A stretch of 37,861 bases of DNA, taken from CAZKFA01 sp964551925. GTDB taxonomy: Bacteria; Cyanobacteriota; Vampirovibrionia; LMEP-6097. Below are positions 22,049 through 30,507 of the stretch, piece by piece (position 1 is the first letter of the stretch; each line of letters begins with the position of its first letter). The notes below the pieces were generated by a model that was not told where the DNA came from, made no database searches, and saw only the letters and a program-made list of their open reading frames with translations. Where the stretch lies: the NCBI GenBank assembly GCA_964551925.1, contig CAZKFA010000016.1, positions 1 to 37,861 of the forward strand, in the 5' to 3' direction. The position numbers were made by a program, and so were the translations under genes.

Positions 22049-23215
22049 TTATTTCAAATTCTCAATAACAAAGATATAATTACCACGCTCGTCAACATTA
22101 AGATCACCAGAGATTTTCTTGATAGTAGTATTAGACTTACTGTCTGTAATAAAAAGATTTGTCGTAGAGTCTATCTCTAACACTTTGTTATCAAGCTTCA
22201 AATATTGGGGACTGTAATCATCACCATTAATAGTCCAACCCTGCTCCTTAATATAGCGATCATCCTTACTAATATTAACGCGCAGCGTCTCTGCTGTTAA
22301 ATTAGCAATCTTAAGTTTGCGTTTAGACAACTCACTAGTTGCTGGTGCCTCGGCTTGTTCCACCACTGCTGGTTTAACAGATTCAACAGGAGTAGTTACA
22401 ACTGGCTTAGTCACCGGGGTTAAAGATTCAGCCACTAGAGTTTGTGCAACAGCTTGAACTGGTACCGTAACAGCCTGTGCTGCAGATTCTTTCTTAACAG
22501 CAACGTCAGCTTTTTTGATTTTGTATTCTCTATAAGGAGTCAGCATACTTGTATTAAGCATTCTATCTCCACTAGGTTTCTCGATTGGTGTAGGTTCTGC
22601 TACTGGCTTAGTTTCTATGACTTTGGGTGTTGGCATCTGCCCACCAAGATCCATATTCTGAATAGCAAACATTATGTCCTCAACAGAATGCTTTGGCAAC
22701 ACCGTACCCAGTTCAGGTAAATTCTCAACTTGATTAGCATTAAACTCTAGCTTTGGTTGCTCTAATTTTTGAACCAAAGGATCATCAGTAACAGCAGGTG
22801 GATTATATTCTTGTGCCAACAAAAAAGGGCTGACCTGTAGTATAGTGGCTGAAACAGTGTCAGCATCACGGATGTAACCCTTATACTGCCCCAAAAGATC
22901 ATAGACTTGTACTTTATACTTAGCAGTACTTGAAATGACAATGCCCTTAGAAGTTTCGTAAGCATTAAGATAGAGTTCTTTACTGTTAGTATCATTAGCT
23001 TCAAATATAACTTTCAAGCTTTCTGGAAATTCGTTTTTGACATCTAGGAGTTTATAAGCAGAATTAGTCAGTAGCACAGTAGGCTTAGACTCTGTCATCT
23101 TGAGCTCTTGCACTTCAAGGTTAGTATCTTCAACATAAGCTGGCGTTGGTTCTTCAGCATAAGCCATTAGAACAGTAGTCGAAAACACAAGTCCAAATTT
23201 AATAAGCCTTTGCAA
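22049..23215 (-). CDS. Exported Pro/Val-rich protein of unknown function, TTG start
   Basis: This 388-residue protein starts at TTG 23215: AAGGAG lies 7 nt upstream inside the end of proS and overlaps no alternative ATG. A signal peptide ('LIKFGLVFSTTVLMAYA', cut near residue 20) leads to a first globular region (about 35-140, mostly beta by eye). A low-complexity Pro/Val/Ala/Thr linker (about 195-300, e.g. 'PVTKPVVTTPVESVKP') follows, and then a small beta domain ('LKIANLTAETLRVNISKDDR' onward). The form suggests a periplasm-spanning or surface protein. No family is recognised. Its 5' end overlaps proS by 17 bp. Confidence 0.72.
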   Translation of the reverse strand: MQRLIKFGLVFSTTVLMAYAEEPTPAYVEDTNLEVQELKMTESKPTVLLTNSAYKLLDVKNEFPESLKVIFEANDTNSKELYLNAYETSKGIVISSTAKYKVQVYDLLGQYKGYIRDADTVSATILQVSPFLLAQEYNPPAVTDDPLVQKLEQPKLEFNANQVENLPELGTVLPKHSVEDIMFAIQNMDLGGQMPTPKVIETKPVAEPTPIEKPSGDRMLNTSMLTPYREYKIKKADVAVKKESAAQAVTVPVQAVAQTLVAESLTPVTKPVVTTPVESVKPAVVEQAEAPATSELSKRKLKIANLTAETLRVNISKDDRYIKEQGWTINGDDYSPQYLKLDNKVLEIDSTTNLFITDSKSNTTIKKISGDLNVDERGNYIFVIENLK

Positions 23216-24650
23216 TCAAAATCTCCTTATTAGCCTTGTCAACAAGTCCAGAGAAGACACAAGGTATTTTAGTTGCGTCTAAAACTTTATCATCTGGAAT
23301 ACAACGAATTGTTGCTTTGAATTTTTCTTTCAGTACCGCCTCAAGCGCCACATCACCATTCCATAGAGCACGGACAAAACCACCAGGAGCTTCCAATTGC
23401 GCTTCAAGTTCAGTCATATTAAGCACTGTAGTTGTATGCTGTTCTCTATAATCAATAGCCCTCTGAAATAAATCTTGTTGAATATTTTCTAATAGTTGCT
23501 TAATATACAAGCCAATTCCTGAGCGAAGAATGCCCTTTTCTTTAGTTTTAAGATCACGACGATGTAATTCCACATGCCCTTCAGCCAAATCTCTCAATCC
23601 AAGAACTAATCTTAATGGCACACCTTTTTGTTCATATTCATTAAACTTGAAACCTTGACTAATGTTTTCTCTACTATCAATTTTGATCCTTATATCTAAC
23701 TCCCTAAGCTCTGTAGCAACCTTATCAAGCTCAGCAAGTATCTCAGTATTAGCATCACCTTTCTTGAGAATAGGAATAATCACAACTTGATAAGGAGCAA
23801 TTTTTGGTGGTAGCACCAAACCAACATCGTCATGATGTCCCATGACAATAGCACCAACCAAACGAGTACTTACCCCCCAACTGGTTTGGTAAGCGTATTC
23901 TAATTGATTACTCTCGTTGGTAAACTTAGTGTCAAACGCCTTAGCAAAATTCTGTCCCAGATTATGGGAAGTACCCGCTTGAAGAGCCTTGGCATCTCGC
24001 ATCAATGCTTCGATACTATATGTACTTTCAGCCCCAGCAAATTTCTCAGAATCAGTTTTACGACCGGTATGAACGGGAAGAGCTAAATATTCTTCAAGTA
24101 GTTTTTTGTACATCGATAACATAAGCAAAGTCTCATCCTGAGCCTCTTGCCAAGTCGCGTGGCAGGTATGGCCTTCTTGCCATAAGAACTCGGTAGTTCT
24201 CAAAAACAATCTAGTACGCATTTCCCAGCGAACCACATTTGCCCACTGATTAAGCTTCAACGGCAAATCTCTATAAGAGTTAATCCATTTAGCAAACATG
24301 TGATTAATAATGGTCTCAGAGGTTGGTCTAAGAACATATTTCTCAGCGAGCTCTTTGCCACCAGCATGAGTAACTACGGCACACTCCGGCGCAAAACCTT
24401 CTACATGCTCTGCTTCTTTCTGTAAAAAGCTCTCTGGGATTAACATTGGGAAATAAGCATTCTCGTGCCCAGTATCTTTGATCATCTTGTCTAGTATTGT
24501 TTTGATATTCTCCCAAATCGCATAGCCATAGGGTCTAATAACCATACAGCCTTTAACTGGACTATAGTCTGCAAGCTCAGCATTAATTGCAATATCAGCT
24601 AGTACACTCTCAGCATTACCCAAACCAACTTGTTTAACATTCGAATTCAT
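23199..24650 (-). CDS. proS: Prolyl-tRNA synthetase, archaeal/eukaryote-type short form
   Basis: At 483 residues this is the ProS type 3 form. Motifs: 'VKGCMVIRPYGYAIWENI' (motif 1 region), 'YVLRPTSETIINHMFAKW', 'VVRWEMRTRLFLRTTEFLW' (motif 2), 'GRKTDSEKFAGAESTYSIEA' and 'GIGLYIKQL'. The bacterial editing insertion between motifs 2 and 3 is absent, and the chain ends in Tyr ('EILIAKAY'), both marks of the archaeal-type enzyme. It charges tRNA-Pro. It is 5 bp behind the sigF-like gene, an unusual partner. Confidence 0.95.
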   Translation of the reverse strand: MNSNVKQVGLGNAESVLADIAINAELADYSPVKGCMVIRPYGYAIWENIKTILDKMIKDTGHENAYFPMLIPESFLQKEAEHVEGFAPECAVVTHAGGKELAEKYVLRPTSETIINHMFAKWINSYRDLPLKLNQWANVVRWEMRTRLFLRTTEFLWQEGHTCHATWQEAQDETLLMLSMYKKLLEEYLALPVHTGRKTDSEKFAGAESTYSIEALMRDAKALQAGTSHNLGQNFAKAFDTKFTNESNQLEYAYQTSWGVSTRLVGAIVMGHHDDVGLVLPPKIAPYQVVIIPILKKGDANTEILAELDKVATELRELDIRIKIDSRENISQGFKFNEYEQKGVPLRLVLGLRDLAEGHVELHRRDLKTKEKGILRSGIGLYIKQLLENIQQDLFQRAIDYREQHTTTVLNMTELEAQLEAPGGFVRALWNGDVALEAVLKEKFKATIRCIPDDKVLDATKIPCVFSGLVDKANKEILIAKAY

Positions 24651-24655
24651 AGCAA

Positions 24656-25540
24656 TTAAATATTTTTCTGTGCTTTCAGCTTAGCTCCCAGACTGGATCT
24701 TGAAACTCGACGGTTAGATTTATTCTTAGATTTATAATTTTGATTAACACCATTACCACTCATTAATTCTTGCAGTGCAGCGATTGCTTTTTTAAGACGA
24801 CGCGAAACCTGCATCTGCGATATCCCCAATTCCTCTGCTACATTAGCTTGTGGGATATCACTAAAGAATATCATTTCAATAATTTGCCCTAACTGCGGCT
24901 TGAGCTCTTTAAGTAAATCTTGAATTATCAAGAAATCTTCACGGGTATCAGTACGCTTATGCTCCTTGATATCCATCAAAGTATCTATCAAGAAAGTGTC
25001 ATTATCACCAGGACTACTGTGACTAAGACTTTGGTCTAAAGACACAAGAGTACGACGGCGATCAACTTCATAAGCCTCTTGAATCTTCGTACGTTTAACA
25101 TCTTGCAGAACTTCAGCAAGCTCCAAATCTGTTGGCTCTCGCCCAAATTCAGATCTGAGTTGACTAACAATTCTATTAATTCGGAAACTCAATTCCTGTA
25201 ATTCTCTTGGAGCACGGATCATAGAAGTTTTATCGCGCAAATAATGGCGAATCTCACCAGTAATTAAATGTGTTGCATAAGTTGTAAATTTAGCTCCTGC
25301 CTCTGGATTGAAGTAATCTATAGCTTTAATCAAACCAATAGAACCAATTTGAATCAAATCATCAACAGGGTCAGTACTTCTTCGAGCTAAACCATGAGCT
25401 ATTTTTTTCACCAAATTAAAATTATCATTGACAATTTGGTCACGAACTTTTTTATCTTTAGTCTTTTTGTATTTAGCCAGCTGCTTGTGTAATTGTTGAG
25501 CTTCTTCGTGCTTGCTAATATTTTCTTCTTGACTCTGCAT
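24656..25540 (-). CDS. SigF/SigB-type (group 3) sigma-70 family factor
   Basis: This 294-residue protein contains sigma-70 regions 2, 3 and 4: 'LVKKIAHGLARRSTDPVDDLIQIG' (abridged), 'GSIGLIKAIDYFNPEAGAKF' and 'TYATHLITGEIRHYLRDKT' for region 2, 'RAPRELQELSFRINRI' onward for region 3, and 'VAEELGISQMQVSRRLKKA' for the region 4 helix-turn-helix. 'GEIRHYLRD' and 'SQMQVSRRL' are typical of the SigF/SigB/SigG group; the cyanobacterial SigF controls pili and motility. The basic C-terminal tail (about 35 residues, Lys/Asn/Ser-rich) is extra. No anti-sigma gene is adjacent. An extended -10 (TGTTATACT) lies directly upstream. Confidence 0.93.
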   Translation of the reverse strand: MQSQEENISKHEEAQQLHKQLAKYKKTKDKKVRDQIVNDNFNLVKKIAHGLARRSTDPVDDLIQIGSIGLIKAIDYFNPEAGAKFTTYATHLITGEIRHYLRDKTSMIRAPRELQELSFRINRIVSQLRSEFGREPTDLELAEVLQDVKRTKIQEAYEVDRRRTLVSLDQSLSHSSPGDNDTFLIDTLMDIKEHKRTDTREDFLIIQDLLKELKPQLGQIIEMIFFSDIPQANVAEELGISQMQVSRRLKKAIAALQELMSGNGVNQNYKSKNKSNRRVSRSSLGAKLKAQKNI

Positions 25541-25553
25541 AGAACTAATTAAG

Positions 25554-25562
25554 AGTATAACA
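25554..25562 (-). promoter_or_regulatory. Extended -10 for the sigF-like gene
   Basis: The minus strand reads TGT-TATACT; the predicted start is about 25547, 7 nt before the ATG. Upstream lies the palindrome-rich TTTCGAAACGAAGTTTCGA (25572-25590), which could bind a regulator. Confidence 0.45.
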
Positions 25563-25644
25563 GCAGACCTGTTTCGAAACGAAGTTTCGATAAATCAGCA
25601 AAAATACAAAGCCATCCAGAAATGGGGCTCTTATCTTACTCGAA

Positions 25645-25675
25645 CTGACACTGATGTCAGAAATCTTGCTATGAT
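25645..25675 (+). promoter_or_regulatory. Promoter of the fabH operon, leaderless start predicted
   Basis: CTGACA (25645-25650) and TGC-TATGAT (25667-25675) form a promoter with an extended -10 and a rather long 19-bp spacer. The predicted start is 25682, the A of the fabH ATG. The dyad TGACA-CTGA-TGTCA (25646-25659) overlaps the spacer and may be an operator. Confidence 0.5.
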
Positions 25676-25681
25676 TTCAAT

Positions 25682-26707
25682 ATGCTTTACGGAGCCAAAA
25701 TCCTATCCTTTGCAAGAGCCCTACCTAAAAGAGTAGTAACCAATCACGATCTCGAGAAGCTCTTTGAGACCAGCGACGAATGGATAATGCAACGAACTGG
25801 TATTAAAGAACGTCGCATAGTTGATCCAGATGCTGGTGAAACAGCAACAAGTCTTGGAGCAGAAGCTGCTCTTAATGCCATCGCTAACGCCAAAAAATTC
25901 TCCCAAGTAATTATCAACCCAGAAGATATTGATTTAATAATCTGCGCGACCGCAACCGGTGATAATCTTTTTCCAACAACAGCTTGCTTAATCCAAAGCG
26001 CAATTGCTGCAAAAAATGCTGTAGCTTTTGATATCTCAGCCGCTTGCACTGGTTATATTTTTGGACTTAATACAGCTTACAATTTTATCAAGACTGGGCA
26101 ATTCAAAACAGCCTTAGTAATTGCTGTAGATCTAATGTCCAAGTTTGTTGATTGGGGTGATAGAAGAACCGCAATAATTTTTGGTGATGGCGCTGGAGCT
26201 AGCTTACTGACAGCAACAGACATCAACGAAGATCAATTCCACCCTTTCTATATCAAATCAGAAGGGGATACTAATTGCTCTCTAATCCTTCCCAACACCA
26301 GCTCTAAATATCCAATCAAACAAGAAGATATAACTCAAAAACTAACTATGGTGCATATGGATGGACAAGCTGTTTATCAATTTGCTGTCAAGATAGTGCC
26401 AGAGTCAATTAAACAAGCTTGTGACTTAGCGGGCATTGCTCCAAGCGATCTAGATTATGTAGTTCCACATCAAGCTAATCTTAGAATTATTGATAGTGCT
26501 GCCAGAAGATTAAAAATCCCTCTAGAGAAATTCATCTGTAACATAGAGCGCTATGGTAACACTAGTGCAGCAAGTATCCCAATCGCCCTAGATGAGGCTC
26601 TAGAACTAGGTTTGATAGTCAAGCCGACAGATGGACGAAAGCTCAAAATTGCTTTTGTTGGATTTGGAGCTGGTTTAACTTGGGGTGCTACGGTTATAGA
26701 GTTCTAA
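25682..26707 (+). CDS. fabH: 3-oxoacyl-ACP synthase III
   Basis: This 341-residue KASIII starts fatty-acid chains by joining acetyl-CoA to malonyl-ACP. The active-site triad is complete: Cys122 in 'ISAACTGYIF', His263 in 'VVPHQANLRI' and Asn293 in 'ERYGNTSAASIP'. 'SDEWIMQRTGIKERRI' near the N-terminus and the C-terminal 'VGFGAGLTWGATVIEF' are standard. Length is close to the usual 320-335. No fabD, fabG or acpP follows directly; instead ispA begins 2 bp after the stop. Confidence 0.96.
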   Translation: MLYGAKILSFARALPKRVVTNHDLEKLFETSDEWIMQRTGIKERRIVDPDAGETATSLGAEAALNAIANAKKFSQVIINPEDIDLIICATATGDNLFPTTACLIQSAIAAKNAVAFDISAACTGYIFGLNTAYNFIKTGQFKTALVIAVDLMSKFVDWGDRRTAIIFGDGAGASLLTATDINEDQFHPFYIKSEGDTNCSLILPNTSSKYPIKQEDITQKLTMVHMDGQAVYQFAVKIVPESIKQACDLAGIAPSDLDYVVPHQANLRIIDSAARRLKIPLEKFICNIERYGNTSAASIPIALDEALELGLIVKPTDGRKLKIAFVGFGAGLTWGATVIEF

Positions 26708-26709
26708 TA

Positions 26710-27618
26710 ATGCTTAAACAACAAGATTTTTTTTTAGAGTACAAATCCTACATCGAAAATAATTTAAGTTCGCTATTACAAAAGGACTCCAGCTTAGATG
26801 ATTTTCGTTTAAGCAGCATTCAAGAAGCTATTCACTATAGTGTCATTGGCGCAGGTAAAAGAATTAGGGCCATACTTAGTTTAATAACAGCAGAAGCCAT
26901 ATTAAACGAAAAAAAATACCTAGCACCAAATCCTGCTATAGGATTGGCTTTAGCGCTAGAGCTAATTCACGCAGGATCTTTAATACATGATGATCTACCT
27001 TGTATGGATGACGATGATATGCGCAGAGGCAAAGCAAGCAACCATATTAAATTTGGCGAAGCTACCGCTCTACTAGCTGGTGATAGTTTATTAACTTATC
27101 CACTCAAAGTTCTATTGACCCAAACTCCAACAAACTATCAGTGCAATATTCATACTGTTCTCATAGAATTAATTGACGCGATTAACGCTATGATCGCAGG
27201 GCAAGCATTGGATCTAACGTCCAGTAAATCAACAGGTTCTCTCAGTGATTTAGAACAAATACACAAACTCAAAACTGGAGCAATACTAAGAACCTCAGTA
27301 AGATCTGCTGCAATACTCGCGAACGCTAGCCCTGAGCAAGTGACAGCCTTAAGCCTATTTGCAGAGAAGATTGGACTAGCATTCCAAATAGTTGATGATA
27401 TCTTGGATCAAACCACCGACTCACAGACACTTGGTAAAACAGCAGGCAAGGATCAAGCTCAGAACAAACTAACCTATCTCAGCTTCTATAGTATTGACGA
27501 GGCTAGGGAATTAAGCACAGAACTAATTAAGCAAGCCAAGAAAAATATTCAACAAATTGATATTTATACTGATAAACTTAACTTAGTTGCAGATTATGTC
27601 ATTTCTCGAGCAAATTGA
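26710..27618 (+). CDS. ispA: Polyprenyl (geranyl/farnesyl-type) diphosphate synthase
   Basis: The start is ATG 26710 (302 residues), directly after the fabH stop, because residues upstream of it in the open frame belong to fabH read out of frame. The aspartate-rich motifs are 'DDLPCMDDDDMRRG' (94-107, FARM, DDxxxxD) and 'QIVDDILDQT' (SARM, DDxxD). 'GAGKRIRAIL' and 'KTGAILRTSVR' are substrate-binding. Two residues between the FARM aspartates fit the bacterial/plant FPP-GGPP synthases; the chain length of the product cannot be settled by eye. Its 3' end overlaps the next gene by 23 bp. Confidence 0.94.
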   Translation: MLKQQDFFLEYKSYIENNLSSLLQKDSSLDDFRLSSIQEAIHYSVIGAGKRIRAILSLITAEAILNEKKYLAPNPAIGLALALELIHAGSLIHDDLPCMDDDDMRRGKASNHIKFGEATALLAGDSLLTYPLKVLLTQTPTNYQCNIHTVLIELIDAINAMIAGQALDLTSSKSTGSLSDLEQIHKLKTGAILRTSVRSAAILANASPEQVTALSLFAEKIGLAFQIVDDILDQTTDSQTLGKTAGKDQAQNKLTYLSFYSIDEARELSTELIKQAKKNIQQIDIYTDKLNLVADYVISRAN

Positions 27619-28066
27619 TTCTAATGGTTATGAAGTTATTACTGCTTTGGTAATAGCTAACGTCATTGCTCAAGTAATGAAAACAATTACCTATTGGTTA
27701 CAAAATCATAAAATGAGTTTGCAAATTCTTTTTACAACTGGTGGTATGCCTTCTAGTCATAGTTCTTCTGTCGTTGCAATGGCAACAAGCATTGCTTTAA
27801 TTGAAGGTTTCGACTCGATGGATTTTGCGATTGCTTTTGCAGTATCAGCAGTGGTGCTTTATGATGCTGCTGGTGTAAGACGCGCAGCTGGTAAACAAGC
27901 AGCTGTTCTCAATACTATTATGCAAGAACTGTTTGCAAAAGGCCACAAAGTCGGACAAAATCGTCTTAAAGAATTATTAGGTCACAGTCCAAAAGAAGTA
28001 ATCGCGGGAGCAGCATTAGGAATACTTGTCAGCATCGTTCTTCGACGATTAGTTTGCCAATATTAA
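27596..28066 (+). CDS. DUF212 / divergent PAP2 family membrane protein
   Basis: ATG 27596 gives 156 residues; an in-frame TTG at 27587 is less likely. 'TTGGMPSSHSSSVVAMAT' (about 46-63) and 'YDAAGVRRAAGKQAAVLN' (about 89-106) are the DUF212 signature, a divergent version of the PAP2/haloperoxidase phosphatase motif. Hydrophobic helices flank both. Cyanobacteria, plants and Firmicutes commonly carry it. Next to ispA it may act on a polyprenyl phosphate, though this is inference. Confidence 0.9.
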   Translation: MSFLEQIDSNGYEVITALVIANVIAQVMKTITYWLQNHKMSLQILFTTGGMPSSHSSSVVAMATSIALIEGFDSMDFAIAFAVSAVVLYDAAGVRRAAGKQAAVLNTIMQELFAKGHKVGQNRLKELLGHSPKEVIAGAALGILVSIVLRRLVCQY

Positions 28067-28072
28067 GTAACA

Positions 28073-28825
28073 ATGTCGTCAAAGATAACAGAGATAATTC
28101 TTGCGGTACATGGGATTGGTGCTCAGAAAGATTGGCTTGAACCAATTAAAAATCCTTTAGAGTCAAATCATGTTCTTTTCTATAATTACGACCTCAAAGG
28201 TTTCGGCAAGAATACAAGTGAGTGTCACGGAGATATTCATTCATACAAAGAATGGGTTAATGAATTAGAAGAACATTACCACAAACTGCAAACTCAGTAT
28301 CCGCAAGCCAGAATCACTATTCTTGGTCATAGTTTAGGGGCGGTAATAACTAGTTGCTTAAAAACAATCCGCAACAATGATCGGTTGATACTCTCTGTAG
28401 CTGGCTTCAAAGGCGCTGATAGTACTTTCCAACCTACTTTTGTAGCTAAAGTAATAAGCTTATTTGCATTAAGCTTCATAACAAGAAAACAATACTATGT
28501 CGAATTGCCAGTATCAGAAAAGTTACAAGACTTCCCATTAATGGATGATCCTTTACGCACAAAAAAAGTTACACCTCGATTATTAATAGAAGTGTTACGC
28601 ATGGGCAAATTTGCCAAACAAAATATTCTTCGAATTCAAGTACCAATATTAATGCTGCAAGTAGAAGATGATATAGTTGTTTCTAATCAAATACAAGATC
28701 AAATATTTGATGCACTAAAAACCAACAAAACAAAAAAAACTTACTCAAACATTGATCACGACTGGATTTGGTCAGACAAAAAAGACATTATCGTCAATGA
28801 TATTATAAATTGGATTAAGCAATAG
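28073..28825 (+). CDS. Alpha/beta hydrolase (serine hydrolase)
   Basis: This 250-residue protein shows 'LAVHGIGAQKDW' (oxyanion region, about 10-21), 'YNYDLKGFGKN' and the nucleophile 'ILGHSLGAVITS' (Ser near residue 87). The acid is in 'LMLQVEDDIVV' and the His in 'IDHDWIW'. The fold and spacing are like monoacylglycerol lipase or lysophospholipase proteins. The substrate is not known. It trails the fabH-ispA-DUF212 run with a 6-bp gap, so a lipid substrate is plausible. Its last 11 bp overlap the convergent gene. Confidence 0.85.
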   Translation: MSSKITEIILAVHGIGAQKDWLEPIKNPLESNHVLFYNYDLKGFGKNTSECHGDIHSYKEWVNELEEHYHKLQTQYPQARITILGHSLGAVITSCLKTIRNNDRLILSVAGFKGADSTFQPTFVAKVISLFALSFITRKQYYVELPVSEKLQDFPLMDDPLRTKKVTPRLLIEVLRMGKFAKQNILRIQVPILMLQVEDDIVVSNQIQDQIFDALKTNKTKKTYSNIDHDWIWSDKKDIIVNDIINWIKQ

Positions 28826-29084
28826 CTACTAGAAAAACTTCGTATATCTCACCATCAACAATAATCGTTCTTGGTGCACCTTTACGATTACGTTTCTTGC
28901 GATCAACAATTTTTGCGGTTCTTGCTTTACTCGCAGCAACATTACTTAGTAATGCAACTTGACCTGACTGCTGCTGTTCAAGAGCAAACTCCTTGCCAGA
29001 GGATTCTCCATTGGCGTTTGCACCTTGACCTTGCTGCGAGTTTGGCCCGCCTGCTCTTACACCTGATAAACCACCTAATGACAT
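28815..29084 (-). CDS. Small unknown protein, Gly/Gln-rich N-terminus with a basic centre
   Basis: This 89-residue protein is not recognised. The first 40 residues are Gly/Asn/Gln/Ser-rich and probably disordered ('GGPNSQQGQGANANGE'). A basic stretch 'VDRKKRNRKGAPR' (about 60-72) precedes a hydrophobic end 'TIIVDGEIYEVFLVAIA'. There is no signal peptide. The gene is preceded by a CTTAACC-type direct repeat (29105-29123) and by AATAAT ending 6 nt before the ATG, so it seems a real, separately transcribed gene. Confidence 0.55.
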   Translation of the reverse strand: MSLGGLSGVRAGGPNSQQGQGANANGESSGKEFALEQQQSGQVALLSNVAASKARTAKIVDRKKRNRKGAPRTIIVDGEIYEVFLVAIA

Positions 29085-29093
29085 GCCTTTATT

Positions 29094-29123
29094 ATTAACT
29101 ATTTAAGTTAAGCTTCGGTTAAG
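29094..29123 (-). promoter_or_regulatory. Pho-box-like direct repeat upstream of the gene at 29084
   Basis: On the minus strand the octamers CTTAACCG (29123-29116), CTTAACTT (29112-29105) and a poor third, TAGTTAAT (29101-29094), are spaced by 3 bp, so the period is 11 bp. Cyanobacterial PhoB/SphR boxes are tandem PyTTAAPyPy(T/A) octamers with 3-bp gaps. A near copy lies at 33937-33966. The TTCGGT/ACCGAA dyad (29115-29133) overlaps its far end. Confidence 0.45.
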
Positions 29124-29153
29124 AAACACCGAAATCATTATTTCCCAAGGATA

Positions 29154-29182
29154 TCGACAAGGGTTATCCCCTGTGTTATAAT
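29154..29182 (+). promoter_or_regulatory. Strong sigma-70-type promoter for the gene at 29263
   Basis: TCGACA (29154-29159), a 17-bp spacer, then TGT-TATAAT (29174-29182): a consensus extended -10 with 5 of 6 at the -35. The start is about 29189, giving a leader of about 74 nt with Shine-Dalgarno GGAGA before the ATG. Confidence 0.7.
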
Positions 29183-29262
29183 ACTGTTATTAAAATTTGC
29201 GGTCTTAAGGAGCTTACAGTCGGTTGTGGGTTCTTTGAACAAACACCTTGGAGAGATATTCA

Positions 29263-29583
29263 ATGATGAGTACAACAGTAATGGATTCTGTTCGTGATGT
29301 TATTACCCCGAAAAAAAAAGATACTGTAAAAAATATATATCAGCCAATTATTGAGAAAAACAAAAAAACTGATGACAATGAAACTGTAACTAAAGAAGAT
29401 ACAAGAAGAGACTTACATAAAACTCATGGTAATAATGAGATGAAAACAAAAACTCCTCAGACAATCTCAGAGCATTTTAAAAATGGAACAATAGTAGGAA
29501 TATTTAGTTTACTTGCCTGTCTCTTCCTGTATCTAATTAGTCACGCTAGTGATAAAAAGCCTGAGATGACTAGAGCTAGATAA
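29263..29583 (+). CDS. Small unknown protein with a C-terminal membrane helix
   Basis: The start is ATG 29263 (106 residues), supported by GGAGA 8 nt upstream; an in-frame TTG at 29248 precedes the Shine-Dalgarno and is discounted. The first 70 residues are highly charged, Lys/Thr/Glu/Asp-rich and probably disordered. One hydrophobic helix (about 77-95, 'GIFSLLACLFLYLISHA') follows and a short basic tail closes it, so it is probably tail-anchored with the charged part in the cytoplasm. No homology is recognised. It has one of the best promoters of the window and an unusual 74-nt leader, which suggests high expression. Confidence 0.6.
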   Translation: MMSTTVMDSVRDVITPKKKDTVKNIYQPIIEKNKKTDDNETVTKEDTRRDLHKTHGNNEMKTKTPQTISEHFKNGTIVGIFSLLACLFLYLISHASDKKPEMTRAR

Positions 29584-29584
29584 C

Positions 29585-30403
29585 TTAATAGCTATCAATC
29601 ATCGCTCCGGCGCAAACAAGAACCTGACCACTAACATAAGAAGATAAATCAGAAGCGAAAAATAACGCAACATTAGCGATGTCTATTGGCTTGCCCATGC
29701 CTTCCGCGCGATTAAGTCCAGTCTGAGAATACATCATCTGTATCATCTGCATCTGTTGTTCTGGGATACCAAGCTTAGGATCATCAGAAGGAGCTGATGT
29801 TAAACGAGTCTCAATAAAACCAGGAGCAATAGAATTACAACGAATATTAAAACGAGCCCATTCTTTGGCAACAGTACGAGTAATGCCATTGATACCAGCT
29901 TTAGCCGCAGCATAATTTATCTGTCCAGGATTCCCTTTAACACCAGAAGTTGAAGATATATTAATGATAGATCTTGGCTTAGCAGGAGTTTCATTCTTAG
30001 CCAGATCTCGCATCGCTGGTACTGAAGCTTGAATCATATTATAAGTACCTTTAAGATTGACGTTAATTACAAAGTCCCACTCTTGTTCTGTCATTTTGTG
30101 AATAACAGCATCGCGAGTGATTCCAGCAATATTCGCGAGAATATCAACAGATCCATCACCAAGTTCTTTGGCTGCAGAAATAATTTTCTGACAGTCTTCT
30201 GGTTTACAAATATTACCTGTTGCAACTACTGCTGTTGCACCCATCGCTTTCAATAAAGCAAGTGTCTCGTTAGCTGGTTCTGCGTCAATATCAGCAATGA
30301 CAATTTTGGCACCATGCTGAGCATAAAGCTCTGCTGTTGTTCGTCCTATACCACGTCCCGCTCCAGTAATTACGGCGACTTTATCTTTTAGTAAACCCTG
30401 CAT
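29585..30403 (-). CDS. 3-oxoacyl-ACP reductase-like short-chain dehydrogenase
   Basis: This 272-residue SDR has 'VITGAGRGIGR' (11-21, NADP site), 'ADIDAE', 'NIAGITRDAVIHKM' (NNAG-equivalent, here NIAG) and the Ser-Tyr-Lys centre in 'NISSTSGVKGNPGQINYAAAK'. 'GITRD' and 'GNPGQINYAAAKAG' are typical of FabG/PhaB. It is about 25 residues longer than FabG because of a loop near residue 205-235 ('DDPKLGIPEQQMQMIQMMY'). It should reduce a 3-oxoacyl thioester in fatty-acid synthesis or a related substrate. Convergent with its left neighbour by 1 bp. Confidence 0.88.
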   Translation of the reverse strand: MQGLLKDKVAVITGAGRGIGRTTAELYAQHGAKIVIADIDAEPANETLALLKAMGATAVVATGNICKPEDCQKIISAAKELGDGSVDILANIAGITRDAVIHKMTEQEWDFVINVNLKGTYNMIQASVPAMRDLAKNETPAKPRSIINISSTSGVKGNPGQINYAAAKAGINGITRTVAKEWARFNIRCNSIAPGFIETRLTSAPSDDPKLGIPEQQMQMIQMMYSQTGLNRAEGMGKPIDIANVALFFASDLSSYVSGQVLVCAGAMIDSY

Positions 30404-30467
30404 ATTCTAATAATATACCCATTTTTCAAAAAATATCGCGACTATTATCTTATACGCAAGCCGCTGC

Positions 30468-30495
30468 TTGAAGAAACCATAATTACTGCTAATAT
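30468..30495 (+). promoter_or_regulatory. Promoter of the sdhA-hisA-ribF operon
   Basis: TTGAAG (30468-30473), a 16-bp spacer, then TGC-TAATAT (30487-30495). The predicted start is about 30502, a 6-nt leader to ATG 30508, and no Shine-Dalgarno fits in it. Confidence 0.55.
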
Positions 30496-30507
30496 TGAAA
30501 TTGACCA

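Noticed and set aside
29225..29300. A small leader ORF (GTG start, about 23 codons) overlapping the gene at 29263
   Set aside because: The spacing from AAGGAG is too long and nothing in the peptide suggests function.
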